Assembly (NCBI GenBank): GCA_930367215.1
Contig: OV884057.1
Location: 106,665,284 to 106,729,283 of the forward strand
DNA length: 64,000 nt
Source of the DNA: Pollenia angustigena
Taxonomy: Eukaryota; Arthropoda; Insecta; Diptera; Polleniidae
Direction of reading: 5' to 3'
In this document: positions 53,835 to 64,000 of the stretch, one piece after another
Position numbering within the stretch: position 1 is the stretch's first letter
How the letters are laid out: each line of letters starts with the position of its first letter
Notes under the pieces: model-generated
What the model saw: the letters and a program-made list of their open reading frames with translations, nothing else
Databases searched by the model: none
What the model was told of the DNA's origin: nothing
Position numbers and translations under genes: made by a program

Positions 53835-54596
53835 CATATGGGCATTTCCCGAGAAAGGTCTACCAGGATGTAAAAATAAAATGTTGATTATCATCGTCTT
53901 TAATTGTTTATTATTATAAAAAAAGTCTTTGTTCTCATAAAAGAATGGTTTCATAGCATATCTCAGCTGTTTTACTTGAGGAAATTGGGCTGGAAACTGG
54001 AAAATTTTATATTCTTCTGTATTTTCTTCTTCTAAAGACATTTTATTATACTTATTTGTCATGCAAGAAATATGTTATGTTTACACTCTTTCTTCATAAT
54101 CTCTTCATTAAAATCAATTGTAAAAGGAGTATTAAGTATTATTATTAATGAAATTTTAAGACATTTATGGGAAAATGCGGGGTGATAATAATAAAAAAAA
54201 CACATGGAAAAATCGCACGTTCGCGATCCGTACGTTCGCTACCGGTAAATGAGCCAATTAAACAAAAACCAAGAGAGATATTTTATTTTGTAAATACTGG
54301 TTGGAGACCTCCATTAATACACTTATAAAATAAATTAATCACTTTTGAATATTCCGTTCCATTGCGCAGATTTTAACAATTCACTACTGTCAGCCAAAGT
54401 TGACTTCTATTTTGCGTACGTTCGTGACTACAGGTATATAACTCTTATTATGAAAACTTGAACTCGATGAAATCCATCTTTTGCACTTAACATAGAGCTA
54501 CCCAACTGCTATCGAATCGAAAAAAAATGCTAAGAAAAGTTTTGTTCTCTATGTTATTTGTACATCTAAAGCGTACGAACGTACGTTCGTGACTAT
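53835..54596. repeat. Left copy of an inverted duplication (ACGTACGTTCG block)
   Basis: Reverse complement of 61158-63108, apart from the hAT-type insertion there. It contains several CGTACGTTCGYGA words (54210-54240, 54415-54430, 54572-54596), strikingly CG-rich in this DNA. ATATGGGCATTTCC marks the outer limit. No gene is supported. Confidence 0.8.
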
Positions 54597-54761
54597 TATC
54601 TATTCCTTAATGAGATTTTTAATTTTTACCGCAAAACCTTTGAAAATATACAAGGACTATATCTGACTCATTAACATTTTTATTTATTAAAAAAACTGTT
54701 TTTATTGAAAATAAAAAGAATGGAAAATTTTTTTCTAGTTTTGGTTATGCATTTCTTGTAT

Positions 54762-54852
54762 TTACGGCCATTTTCACCAAGTTCGGTTAAATACGTTTTG
54801 ACAGCTATGACCGATGGTTAATTATAACCGAACTTGGTGAAAATGGCCGTTA
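54762..54852. repeat. 91-bp hairpin (ACGGCCATTTTCACCAAGTT)
   Basis: The first about 35 bases are the reverse complement of the last about 35, with a short loop around TTTTGACAGCTATGACC. A minimal MITE or structured repeat directly left of the Transib insertion. Confidence 0.8.
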
Positions 54853-56018
54853 TTCGATTAAATGACTGTGACCGGCGCACACTGGTTCATATTTTGAGAA
54901 GGCGGCCAAAATTATTTTTTTTTTATGTTCTCCGATTTTAAAATTTTTTTATTCATGTGAAAGTAAATACTAGTGAACCTCGGGAGCCAAAAAATTTCAA
55001 CCCTATTTCAACTATTTCATTGAGAACAGGGTGGTCCGAAATGGACTTTCTCAATATTTGGTTATAGTTTTGAATTTCTGAGTAAATTTTTGAAGTTGAA
55101 ATGCTCATTACTTTTTTGTTTTTTAAGATTTTTTGACAGAATAAATTTTGTGAATTAGTTTATTTTATTAACTACACGTGGTTTAAAGCATTAAACTCTG
55201 CGACCTCTAGAACTATTTAATTTTTTTTTTTTTTTAATGTCAAAATTTCTCGGAAATTTCCGACTTTATAGAGCATAAGTCCTGCCCGTCAAAACGCGTC
55301 AAAAAAAAATCTATACTCTCTTGTAGTCCAGAATCTAACCTACATTTCTATACCCCATTGTACACACGTCTGGGCACGACCTTGCGAACTACAGCAATTT
55401 CTGTGACCCAAAGTAAGATATTCGGTTAAAAAAATAAGTCCTGCAAGGACACATTACTGAAATTAAAGAAGATGAGTCTTAAAGAATTTTCGACAAATAA
55501 AGCAGTTCAGGCCACATAAATTATCTAGCACGTCAGGTTATCAATTAATTTGGAGAAGGTAAAGGTATTGCCATTGTTATGAACTTATTGTGGGTGAACG
55601 GATGCTGCAAAACGAATAGGCGACATAAATAGACTAACACGTTAGATTTTGGAGTAACTTAAAAGGTTAAACATTAGTAAATTGCCGTTTAATTAGTTTA
55701 ATTACCTGAAAATTTCAACTTAATTAAAAAAAATGGAAGAGCAGGTAAATGGTAAAAGAACCAGCACGCAGTTGTATTTTACGTGAAAATTACCTACATG
55801 TTAGCTGTTAATTTATTGCCGGTATGTTATCCTTTTAAAAAGTGTGAAAACAGGGGTTTTTTATGTTTCAAAGAAATGCTAATAAAATATTAAATTTGTA
55901 TTTAAAAAAGGGTTTTTATGTTTCAAAGAAGTGGTAAAAAAAGATCATATAAAAAAACTTCTATCAAGAGTATAAAAATGCATGCATTTATAATTTTACC
56001 TTCATTATTGTTTAAACA

Positions 56019-57988
56019 ATGGCTAAGTTCAGTTATAAAGTTCTCGCAGATATATATTTTCAACAGAAAGATGAAAAAGATTTTGTGTTACACATAATGA
56101 ATAATCCATTCTTTAAATTATGCAACGAACAAGAAATCAAAATACATAAGATAAAAATTAAAAATTTTTCATTTACATTAAGAAAACGGTACCTTAAATG
56201 TTCTAGAAACAAGAAAAAGTTTTACTTACGCAGCGAAAAATGGCTAACAAATTATCTAATTTGTAAGAAGCTGTCAATAACCGCTAAGGAAACTGGAAAA
56301 GTGGGTCGGCCCGCAAAATAAATTGACAATTGCAGTGAAAGATCACGAAGATGCAAGCTTGCAAATATCATTGAAGAAATGTCTCATAGTATGATAAGGG
56401 ATTCATTTCTGCATCAAATTCAACCAACGCAAAATAAGAAAACAAAAATTGCAATAATTGAAAAAATAGTGGAAGCGAGCCCTAAACGCACAAAGAGGAT
56501 TTTAAAAAGTATGCCTACACTAACTGAAGAATTTGGATTTAAAACTGACAAAAAATCAATATACAGAACTGCGAAAGCGAACAAATGAAAAAAATTGTGG
56601 AATCTTTCCAGCATATCGAGATTTAGTTTCTGTCAAAAAAGAGTGATTACCTTCACAAACGGCTATTAGTGTAACTTCAAGTTCAGCAGAAGTAAAATTG
56701 CAGGCTCTTCCCGAACACACTGCAGAACGATTATTAAATACACTTGATGCTGACTGTTTAAAAAAACTTAAAAATTGCAGCATCACTTTATTTTCTAAAT
56801 GGGGATGTGATGGAAGCTCTGGTCAGACACAATACAAGCAATGTAATTCAGAAAACTCATCTAATGCTAACTTATTCATGGTATCTTTAGTTCCATTACG
56901 TTTAAGAAAAACTTATATTGGCTTAGAGCCGTCATCCAGTAGAGTTACAGAAATGGATGTATGGAAAAATGAAATTCCCTCTTCAACAAAGTATTGCAGA
57001 CCAATAAAGTTTGTTTACAAAAAGGAAACTTAAGATGTCATAACTGAAGAAGTTCGAAAAATAAAAGATCAAATTCAAAGAATGCATTGAAATTAATTTT
57101 CAAATGTTCCTTACAATGATCGATGGAAAAGTTGCACAAGCATTAACCGAAACAAAGTCTTCGTCAAGCTGTACCATATGCCAAAAAAACTTCAAGTCAA
57201 TTAAGCCAACCCCCATCACAAGACAATAGTTTCAATGAAGCATACGAATTTGGAATGTCCCCTCTTCATACCAGAATTCGTTTTATGGAGCATATTCTTA
57301 AATTGGGCTATGATTTGGAATTTGGCCCGTTAGGCGAAACAGTGAGAAAAAACAAAAAAAAAATGTGGAAAAAAGGAAGCAAACAAAAAAACAAATTCAA
57401 AAAAAAAATACCTTCACCTGGCCTTATAATTGATCAGCCAAAACAAGGACAAGGAAATTCAAAGGATGGAAACACTGCAAGGATATACTTTTCCGATCCA
57501 GAAGCTGCAGCATCTATCACAAGAGTACATTTTGAATTAATAAGACGATTCCAGATCATTTTACAAGTTATATCATGTAGCAGAAAGATAAATGCAAACA
57601 AATTTGGCCAGTATGCAAATGAAACAGCAATTCTTTATAACAAAAAATACTCTTGGAGACATATGCCAACCACAGTTCATAAAATTTTATACCATGGGGA
57701 ACAAATAGTTCAACACAATATGCTACCAATTGGAGATCTATCTGAAGAAGCGCAAGAAAAAAGAAACAAAGACTACAGATTCTTCCGCGAGCATAACACA
57801 AGAAAATGTCCAGATGTTGTACTAATGAAGATCTTATTACTATTTTGTTGTGCACATCAGATCCATATATGTCCAGTATTCGACAAAAATGAAAATCAAC
57901 CTCAATCGGATTAGAGGAAGAAGCTAAACAACTTCTGGAAAATGAAACCCAAAGCTATTTAGAAGAAATGTTTACTAATATTGCTTAA
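56019..57988 (+). pseudogene. Transib/RAG1-like transposase, degenerate
   Basis: The family cuts DNA at RSS-like ends by a DDE mechanism and is ancestral to the RAG1 recombinase core. Seen: N terminus MAKFSYKVLADIYFQQKD; a basic region (GRPAK, CSERSRRCKLANIIEE); FSKWGCDGSSGQTQYKQ, probable first aspartate; RPIKFVYKKET; MIDGKVAQALT with CTICQ (second aspartate and a zinc-binding pair); SPLHTRIRFMEHIL; NTARIYF; MPTTVHKILYHG; LPIGDLSEEAQEKRNKD with the likely catalytic glutamate; FREHNTRK. Lesions: TAA at 56319-56321, frameshift at about 56590-56660, TAA at 57031-57033, frame changes before 57255 and near 57905. Not functional. Confidence 0.85.
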
Positions 57989-58069
57989 TTTAAAATTGTT
58001 TATAGATTATAATTAATTTTTGATTTAAGTATACATATATTTGTATTAATATATAAAAATAAAATACAC

Positions 58070-58988
58070 ATACATCTCAAACCAAAAATAAAAGTTGAAT
58101 TACCTAAAATATTATCGATAGCCAAGAATGCTATTTGGGCATTTTTCAAAATATTCCTTTTCAGTTTTATCCTTATAACAACTCGTCTCGTCCAAAAAAA
58201 GCCAACCTTTGGCCCCTGTGAATATTGGGACTAAAAAATTTACAGTGGTCAAATATTGGCATTTTCTGACAGGATCTAAGTTCGACAATAAAAAAATAAG
58301 TATCAGTTGTAAAATACAAGAGAAATAATGATAAATTATAAAAAAATCATATTTAAAATATTCAACTTTACACCGAAACTCAACTATAGCGCAAATTAAA
58401 GCCTAACATCGCACCTATCGAGCAAAGAAAAAGCGCATAAAAAATACCGATCCAGTCAAAAGTTATGGAATTTTGACCGCCTTCTCGTAAAATTTCCCAC
58501 TGTGCGCGGCTGGACTGGATCGGTATTTTTTTATGCGATTTTTTTTGCTCGATAGGTGCGATGTTAGGCTTTAATTTGCACTATAAAACGTAAAATTCGA
58601 CTGATAGGAGCAAATGTTATGGGGAGTTCAAAATGCATTTTCATTTTTTTGTTGAGTTTCGGTGTAAAAGTTGAATATTTCAAATATGATTTTTTTATAA
58701 TTTATCATTATTTCTCTTGTATTTTACAACTGATACTTATTTTTTTATTGTCGAACTTAGATCCTGTCAGAAAATGCCAACATTTGGCCCCTGTAAATTT
58801 TTTAGTCCCAATATTCACAGGGGCCAAAGGTTGGCTTTTTTGGGACGAGACGAGTTGTTATAAGGATACAACTGAAAAGGAATATTTTGAAAAATGCCCA
58901 AATAGCATTCTTGGCTATCGATAACATTTTAGGTAATTCAACTTTTATTTTTTGTTTGAGATGTATGTGTATTTTATTTTTATATATT
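58070..58988. repeat. Palindrome inside the Transib element
   Basis: 58078-58465 is the inverse of about 58510-58985, with small differences. Both contain GGCCCCTGTGAATATTGGGA-like sequence and ATGCTATTTGGGCATTTTTC. The spacer at about 58478-58508 reads GCCTTCTCGTAAAATTTCCC then ACTGTG, very like the element's own terminus and containing the exact heptamer CACTGTG (CACAGTG on the other strand). Confidence 0.8.
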
Positions 58989-59516
58989 AACTAGCTTAAC
59001 CCGGTGAGCTTCGCTACACTTCTTTAACCACTTCTTGAAATGAGAGATATTTAATATATACATCCTATGGGAGGTATTTCCCCCCTGCGCCTACCCGCTT
59101 TATTTTTTTTCTCAAAAGTGTGGTATACCATAAGAGTGACTTCTACAAAGTTTAAACATTCTTACTATAACAATTCTTAAGATATGCGATATTAAACATT
59201 GGCGCCCTATGGGGGGACACTTCCCCCGCTGCAATTTTATTTCAATTTTGGGGCTCAGAAGATCCTACTACAAAAAGTTCAGCAAAATGCGTCCAGCGGC
59301 TCTTAAGATATGCGATAATTAATATTGGCATCCTATGGGGGGTACCAATTCCCCTGTCCCTATCAAAAAAATAAGTAGCCTATTTTATTTTAAGGGCTCA
59401 GGTGATGTTACTTTAAAAATTTCAGGAAAATCGGTTCAGTAGTTTCGGAGTCTATAAGCCAACAAACAAACAAACATACAAACATTTTTCATTTTTATAT
59501 ATACATATATAGATGC
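58988..59516. mobile_element. Short interspersed element with ACTAGCTTAACCCGG start
   Basis: Starts ACTAGCTTAACCCGGTGAGC and ends CGGTTCAGTAGTTTCGGAGT followed by CAAACAAACAAACATAC and TATATATAC. Inside are three imperfect units with CTTAAGATATGCGAT and CCTATGGGGGG. Its class is uncertain (non-LTR-derived or helitron-like). It is inserted in the rearranged 3' part of the Transib. Confidence 0.55.
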
Positions 59517-59517
59517 T

Positions 59518-59795
59518 CGCGGAAGAATCTGTAGTCTTTGTTCCTTTTTTCTTGCGCTTCTTCAGATAGATCTCCAACTGGTAGCATATTGTGTTGAAAT
59601 ATTTGTTCCCCATGGTATAAAATTTTATGAACTGTGGTTGGCATATGTCTCCAAGAGTATTTTTTGTTATAAAGAATTGCTGTTTCATTTGCATACTGGC
59701 CAAATTTTTTTGCATTTATCTTTCTGCTACATGATATAACTTGTAAAATGATCTGGAATCGTCTTATTAATTCAAAATGTACTCCTGTGATAATT
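59518..59795 (-). pseudogene. Antisense fragment of the Transib transposase
   Basis: Reverse complement of about 57525-57795 with moderate divergence. Its minus strand encodes the region between the ITRVHFELIRRF and LPIGDLSEEAQEKRNKDYRF segments. Together with the internal palindrome it shows that the element's right half is a truncated inverted copy of a relative. Confidence 0.8.
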
Positions 59796-60436
59796 TATGT
59801 GGCCTGAACTGCTTTATTTGTCGAAAATTCTTTAAGACTCATCTTCTTTAATTTCAGTAATGTGTCCTTGCAGGACTTATTTTTTTAACCGAATATCTTA
59901 CTTTGGGTCACAGAAATTGCTGTAGTTCGCAAGGTCGTGCCCAGACGTGTGTACAATGGGGTATAGAAATGTAGGTTAGATTCTGGACTACAAGAGAGTA
60001 TAGATTTTTTTTTGACGCGTTTTGACGGGCAGGACTTATGCTCTATAAAGTCGGAAATTTCCGAGAAATTTTGACATTAAAAAAAAAAAAAAATTAAATA
60101 GTTCTAGAGGTCGCAGAGTTTAATGCTTTAAACCACGTGTAGCTAATAAAATAAACTAATTCACAAAACTTATTCTGTCAAAAAATCTTAAAAAACAAAA
60201 AAGTAATGAGCATTTCAACTTCAAAAATTTACTCAGAAATTCAAAACTATAACCAAATATTGAGAAAGTCCATTTCGGACCACCCTGTTCTCAATGAAAT
60301 AGTTGAAATAGGGTTGAAATTTTTTGGCTCCCGAGGTTCACTAGTATTTACTTTCACATGAATAAAAAAATTTTAAAATCGGAGAACATAAAAAAAAAAT
60401 AATTTTGGCCGCCTTCTCAAAATATGAACCAGTGTG

Positions 60437-60550
60437 CGGCGGCTGATTTTAAGCCGATTTTAGTCGATAAATTTTCGGCGGCGGCGGCTGTTAAAAATAA
60501 TCGGCGGCGCGGCTCAGCCGGGTTAAGCCGTCAAAACGCAGGTCTCTGCC
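60437..60550. repeat. CGG-rich repeat end next to the Transib target
   Basis: GCGGCTGATTTTAAGCCG and GCGGCGGCGGCTG blocks ending AAGCCGTCAAAACGCAGGTC. Related in inverse to 41926-42010. The Transib inserted into a CGGCG of this repeat. Confidence 0.55.
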
Positions 60551-61624
60551 AGCATCGTGTCGTCCAAATTAATAATCTTCAATAAAAGTAATAAATAATT
60601 ATTGGTTTTATTATTAATATATGCTGTCTTGTTTTTAAAAAGTTTAGCGGTGTTCTTTATCTAATGTTAATAACACTCACTTAGTCCCCTTTTAGACAGG
60701 CAAAGTTTACATTGCAAAGTCTTGAGTTTGTTTTGTTTTTCGTTCGTAGTTTATTTCTGAGCAGGGATGATAAAGTTGGTAGTACAATTGTACTTTTCTT
60801 TACTACTATTAGCAGTGCAAAAGTAATAAAGTACTCCAGGGCAAATTTAGTACAATTTAAAAATTGCAAACGCTTTTTCCTACCAAAATATGATAAAAAC
60901 AAAGCAAAGAAATCGCCTTTATGTAAATACTATATCGAATTTAATTCAAACAAATTATTGCTACAGTCTTATGAATCTTGTTGCTATAGTTTAAAATAAA
61001 AAAAATTAAATATGTATAGAAATATGTTACAAACAAATTTCATACACCAACCGAACTTTCATCTTCTTTAAAAATAATAATTTTATGTTCCTTACTATAC
61101 CTGATTGTTGTAATTTTTTAATTAAATATTTTATATATGGCCATTTCCTGGGGTCACTAACGTACGTTCGTACGCTTTTGATTTACAAATAATATAGAGA
61201 ACAAAACTTTTCCTATAATTTTTTTTTTTTTTTTTGGCGATTCGATAGCATTTGATACATAGTTATAAACATGTGGTCACGAACGTACGCAAAATAGAAG
61301 TCAACTTTGGCTGACAGTACTGAAATGTAAAAATCTGCGTAATGGAACGGAATATTCAAAAGTTTTAATTTATTTTAAGAGTGTATTAATGTACGTCTCC
61401 ATCCAGTATTTACAAAATAAAATATCTCTCTTGGTTTTTGTTTAATTGGCTTATGTACCGGACGCGAACGTACGGGTCGCGAACGTATGATTTTTCCATA
61501 TGTTTTTTTATTATTATCACCATGCATTTTCCCATAAATATCTTCAAATTTCCTTATTAAAAATCTTAATACTCCTTTTGCAATTGATTGTAATGGAGAG
61601 ATTATGAAGGAAGAGTGTAAATAA

Positions 61625-62861
61625 TAGAGTTGTCAGCCGATTAAGAATAACTCGATTAATCGATCAAACAGAACCAAACTCTTGTTCGATTAATTTTAAA
61701 ATTGCGATTTTCGAATAACGAATTAATCGACTAATCAACGTCGATTAATCGACAATTTTTTTTATTAAAAAATAAATAAAATCTTATAATTTCATTTATT
61801 GTGATACGTTTTTATTGATCTTATAAAGGGCGGTTCAACCAAAACACGCGATGTCAATTGTAAATAAAGCATAAAGTTTTCAGAGAATCTTTTTTATCGT
61901 TAAAGAAAGATCTATGACAACTATGTTTGAAACAAAATATCGGCCAAATGCTCGCCACGGCTACAGTGGCATACCTCATTCCAATGGCCAATATTTTCAA
62001 TGATTCTGAGACAAAATTAAGGTTCTATATCGTTAATGTGCTTATCCTTTAGCTCTTGAATTGTTCTTGGCTTATTGACGTACAATTTTCTTTTAACACG
62101 ACCATTGTATTTCTCGCGCAAAAGAGCCAAAAGAGTTGGAACCACATATCTTCCATGTTCATTTCCTCAATTTCTGGCTACAAGAAGTCCGTTATAATGT
62201 CGTGATATCGAACACCATTGTCGAAGAAATGCGGCCCGATGACGCAACCAGCCCATCAACGAGCTGCGCGAGCATGCACATTTGTTTTCACATTTCCTAC
62301 AGACCCAGTTTGCTGAAATTAACGCACAATTCTCCCGATTGTTGACACATTTAGTCGATTATGCTGACCAATAAAACCACGAAGTGTCCGAAATGCATTT
62401 AGATTTGAACGCCCATTTTCGTAAAAGGCTCCAACATTCATAACGCGCTGCTCAATTGTGTACCTTTATATGGTTGAATTTGTCAAACACTCAAACAGAG
62501 AAATGTCAAATTAAGTTTGTCAAAAAAATTGACAATAAAGTGCGACTCACAATTAACATCGTGCATTATGGTAGCCATAGCCCTGATTGCAAATAATCTC
62601 AATGTTTAGTAAGCAAAAACCGTGTTAAGTACTCATGATATTTCAAAAATGTTTTTTATGTTCTTATTAAACAAATATTCGACAAGCAATTTTTATAATT
62701 TTTAATTTTTTTTTTTTAATAATATTTTTTAAATATATTTTATTCGTTATTCTCATCGATTAATCGAATAATTTTTAAGATTTAATCGTTTGATCGAACG
62801 AACAAAAACAATTATTTGAATTATTCGAACAAAGTTGAAAGGCGAATAATTGACAACTCTA
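61625..62861. mobile_element. 1237-bp hAT-type element, TSD GTAAATAA
   Basis: The ends TAGAGTTGTCA and TGACAACTCTA are inverted. Perfect GTAAATAA lies on both sides (61617-61624, 62862-62869). Subterminal sequence is built from repeated CGATTAATCGA words, about 61660-61755 and 62750-62845. A decayed mariner-like fragment occupies its middle. Non-autonomous. Confidence 0.9.
61830..62480 (-). pseudogene. Tc1/mariner-like transposase remnant, internally deleted
   Basis: Minus-strand peptides in family order: IEQRVMNVGAFYENGRSN, FRTLRGFIGQHNR and IGRIVRKFQQTGSV (N-terminal DNA-binding part). After a gap come GPHFFDNGVRYHDII and MNMEDMWFQ (near the catalytic core), then LYVNKPRTIQELKDKHINDI and RGEHLADILF (C terminus). 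The catalytic DD(E/D) centre is largely missing, and several frame changes and stops are present. It belongs to the IS630/Tc1-mariner group common in insects. It sits within the hAT-type element. Confidence 0.75.
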
Positions 62862-63239
62862 GTAAATAACATATTTTTTGCATGTAAAATAAGTATATAA
62901 AAATGTCTTTAGAAGTAGCTTATCTACTTGGAAAATATAAAATGTTCCAGTTTTCAGCGTAATTTCCTCAAGTAAAACAGCTGAGATGTGCTATGAAACC
63001 ATTCTTTTATAAAAACATAGACTTTTTTTTATAATAATAAAAAATAAAAGACGATGATAATCAACATTTTATTTTTTCATCCTGGTAGACTATTCTGAGG
63101 AAATGCCCATATAAGTTTTTTCCTTTAAGTTTTCTTTTAAATATGACAACATTTATATTTTTATCGATGGTAGAACATATAATACACTTTAACCAGTAAG
63201 CAAATCATATGTGTTAAAATTATGAAAAATTCCTTGCAC

Positions 63240-63300
63240 CATAGATATCTATACACGGCTAGATATTTTTAGTAGAAATTACGGGCATTACTACCCAGTA
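63240..63300. repeat. Short dispersed repeat shared with 35205-35270
   Basis: CACCATAGATATCTATACAC and GTAGAAATTACGGGCATTA occur at both places. The 63-kb copy is interrupted by the adjacent MITE. Confidence 0.65.
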
Positions 63301-63563
63301 AAAACTTCGCCTATTTTTTTAAAATGAATAGCTTCTTTCACTAATTATTTAGTAGCTTTCTTCTATATAACTACTATAATTACTTCTATAACTACTTATT
63401 TTTCAGATGTATGTAGGAAAAAAATAATGACTTACATAAAAATGCGTTCATTTTGGGACATCCCTTGTTAAATTCATTGGTTCTTTCAGTAGAATTGGAA
63501 GTAGTATTTTAACATTTTCCTGATTACTTAACACATTATTTTGCAGGCGAAGTTTTTACTGGG
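63294..63563. mobile_element. 270-bp MITE, CCCAGTAAAAACTTCGCC ends, TSD TA
   Basis: CCCAGTAAAAACTTCGCCTA and its inverse GGCGAAGTTTTTACTGGG bound the unit, with TA on both sides (63292-63293, 63564-63565). Tc1/mariner-type by target site. Non-coding. Confidence 0.85.
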
Positions 63564-64000
63564 TAGGTAAAACATTTTTTTAGCCTGTTCCACTTTCAAA
63601 TCTAAAAAAAAAGCTTAAGATTCTTCGTCTAAATTCCTTATTATTTACTTAATTTTTCTTTTTGTTAATTGCCAAAGGTATATTTCAAATATAAATGTAT
63701 AGCACAAGTGCATTTTAATGTAAATTCTTTGTTATGCAAATAATAAAACTTGTAAAAAATATTTTTTTGGCATTAAGTACAATTAGCGTAAAAAATTTAA
63801 ATTTTTTTTCTGTATTAAGTACATTTTAAAAAATGCCATTTATCAACTCTGTATCTGAAGTTGGCTGCAACAATGCATAAACAAAAATTTGTGAAATTAA
63901 ACTTTGTGTGTCTAAACACCAAACAAAGTTTAAAAGAGAACTACACAAGACTTTGCAAAGTAAAGTTTGCCTGTCTAAAAGGGGACTTACATACGTTGTA

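Larger units (their letters stand above)
54878..60436 (+). mobile_element. Transib-superfamily (RAG1-like) transposon, 5559 bp, TSD CGGCG
   Basis: The ends start CACACTGGTTCATATTTTG and are inverted over about 650 bp (54878-55525, about 59795-60436). A perfect GC-rich 5-bp duplication, CGGCG, flanks them (54873-54877, 60437-60441). CAC-start termini and GC-rich 5-bp targets are the hallmark of Transib. A degenerate transposase gene lies inside. The 3' half is rearranged, with an internal palindrome and an antisense fragment of the same gene. Confidence 0.9.
61158..63108. repeat. Right copy of the ACGTACGTTCG inverted duplication
   Basis: Inverse of 53835-54596, split by the 61625-62861 insertion. 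The uninterrupted left copy reads GTGTAAACATAACATATTTC at that point, giving the empty site. Confidence 0.8.
60684..63986. mobile_element. 3.3-kb TIR element with GTCCCCTTTTAGACAGGCAAA ends, TSD TTA
   Basis: Ends of about 45 bp (GTCCCCTTTTAGACAGGCAA; TTGCAAAGTCTTG further in) are inverted. TTA flanks both sides (60681-60683, 63987-63989), so it is Harbinger-type by target site. It contains the right copy of the ACGTACGTTCG block and several later insertions. No transposase is recognised. Confidence 0.7.

Noticed and set aside
53802..54062. An 86-residue minus-strand open frame (MTNKYNKMSLEEEN)
   Set aside because: I recognise no family, and the inverted copy at 62880-63110 does not keep the frame open, so coding is not supported.
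57568..57855. Minus-strand open frame of 95 residues
   Set aside because: It is antisense to the transposase C-terminal region and has no independent support.
56019..57988. A host RAG1-type gene
   Set aside because: It lies inside a 5.6-kb element with its own inverted repeats and CGGCG target duplication and has several stops and frameshifts. It is a dead transposase.
62136..62345. Plus-strand open frame in the 1237-bp element
   Set aside because: It is the antisense of a mariner-like transposase remnant, which explains its length.

Overview
This window looks like gene-poor, repeat-dense nuclear DNA from a higher fly (Diptera, probably a calyptrate such as a blow fly, house fly or relative). 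I infer this from the strong A/T richness and from spliceosomal introns inside transposase genes. The mix of elements also fits: Jockey-type LINE, Penelope, P-like, hAT, Transib and many MITEs. So does a repeat family with ends like TATACCCTTCACC. I cannot name the species. I see no intact host gene, rRNA gene, canonical tRNA gene or CRISPR array. The only non-transposon coding traces are broken pieces of a carnitine/choline acyltransferase on the minus strand (about 0.5 kb, 1.7-1.95 kb and 39.2-39.7 kb).

Layout. 0-8 kb: nested non-autonomous elements, an 82-bp tandem repeat, a hAT-type insertion (3452-4502) and duplicated A/T-rich repeats. 8.84-14.38 kb: a 5.5-kb DNA transposon with about 500-bp terminal inverted repeats, a GC-rich minisatellite and a broken gene of a widespread but poorly classified invertebrate family. 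15.6-19.6 kb: an inverted LTR pair, dispersed 'GGTGAAGGGTATA' repeats and a tRNA-Ser-derived relic. 20.7-23.3 kb: a nearly intact Penelope element (RT plus GIY-YIG) with a possible hammerhead ribozyme. 23.65-35.03 kb: a giant palindrome of two about 5.6-kb arms, each carrying the same dead P-element-like (THAP) transposase gene, around a small foldback element. 35.6-37 kb: a repeat containing about six 152-bp tandem units. 38-41.5 kb: a cluster of MITEs. 42.06-45.96 kb: a complete hAT transposon with an apparently intact three-exon, 616-residue transposase. 46-51.2 kb: MITEs and a Jockey-type LINE that keeps gag and endonuclease but has lost its reverse transcriptase. 51.9-53.2 kb: a 566-bp tandem repeat with a tRNA-like box B. 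53.8-64 kb: a Transib (RAG1-like) transposon with about 650-bp inverted repeats, flanked by an inverted duplication and by further nested elements.

How it fits together: nothing here forms an operon or pathway. The organising principle is nesting. Many insertions show exact target-site duplications: 8 bp for hAT/P-type, 5 bp for Transib, TTA/TAA for Harbinger-type and TA for mariner-type. Several have a matching unoccupied copy of the target elsewhere in the window, so the order of insertions can be read. The most notable objects are the palindrome, the intact hAT, the RT-less LINE, the Transib with RSS-like ends and the Penelope with its ribozyme-like motif. All assignments come from reading the sequence and remembering protein families; no database search was run.
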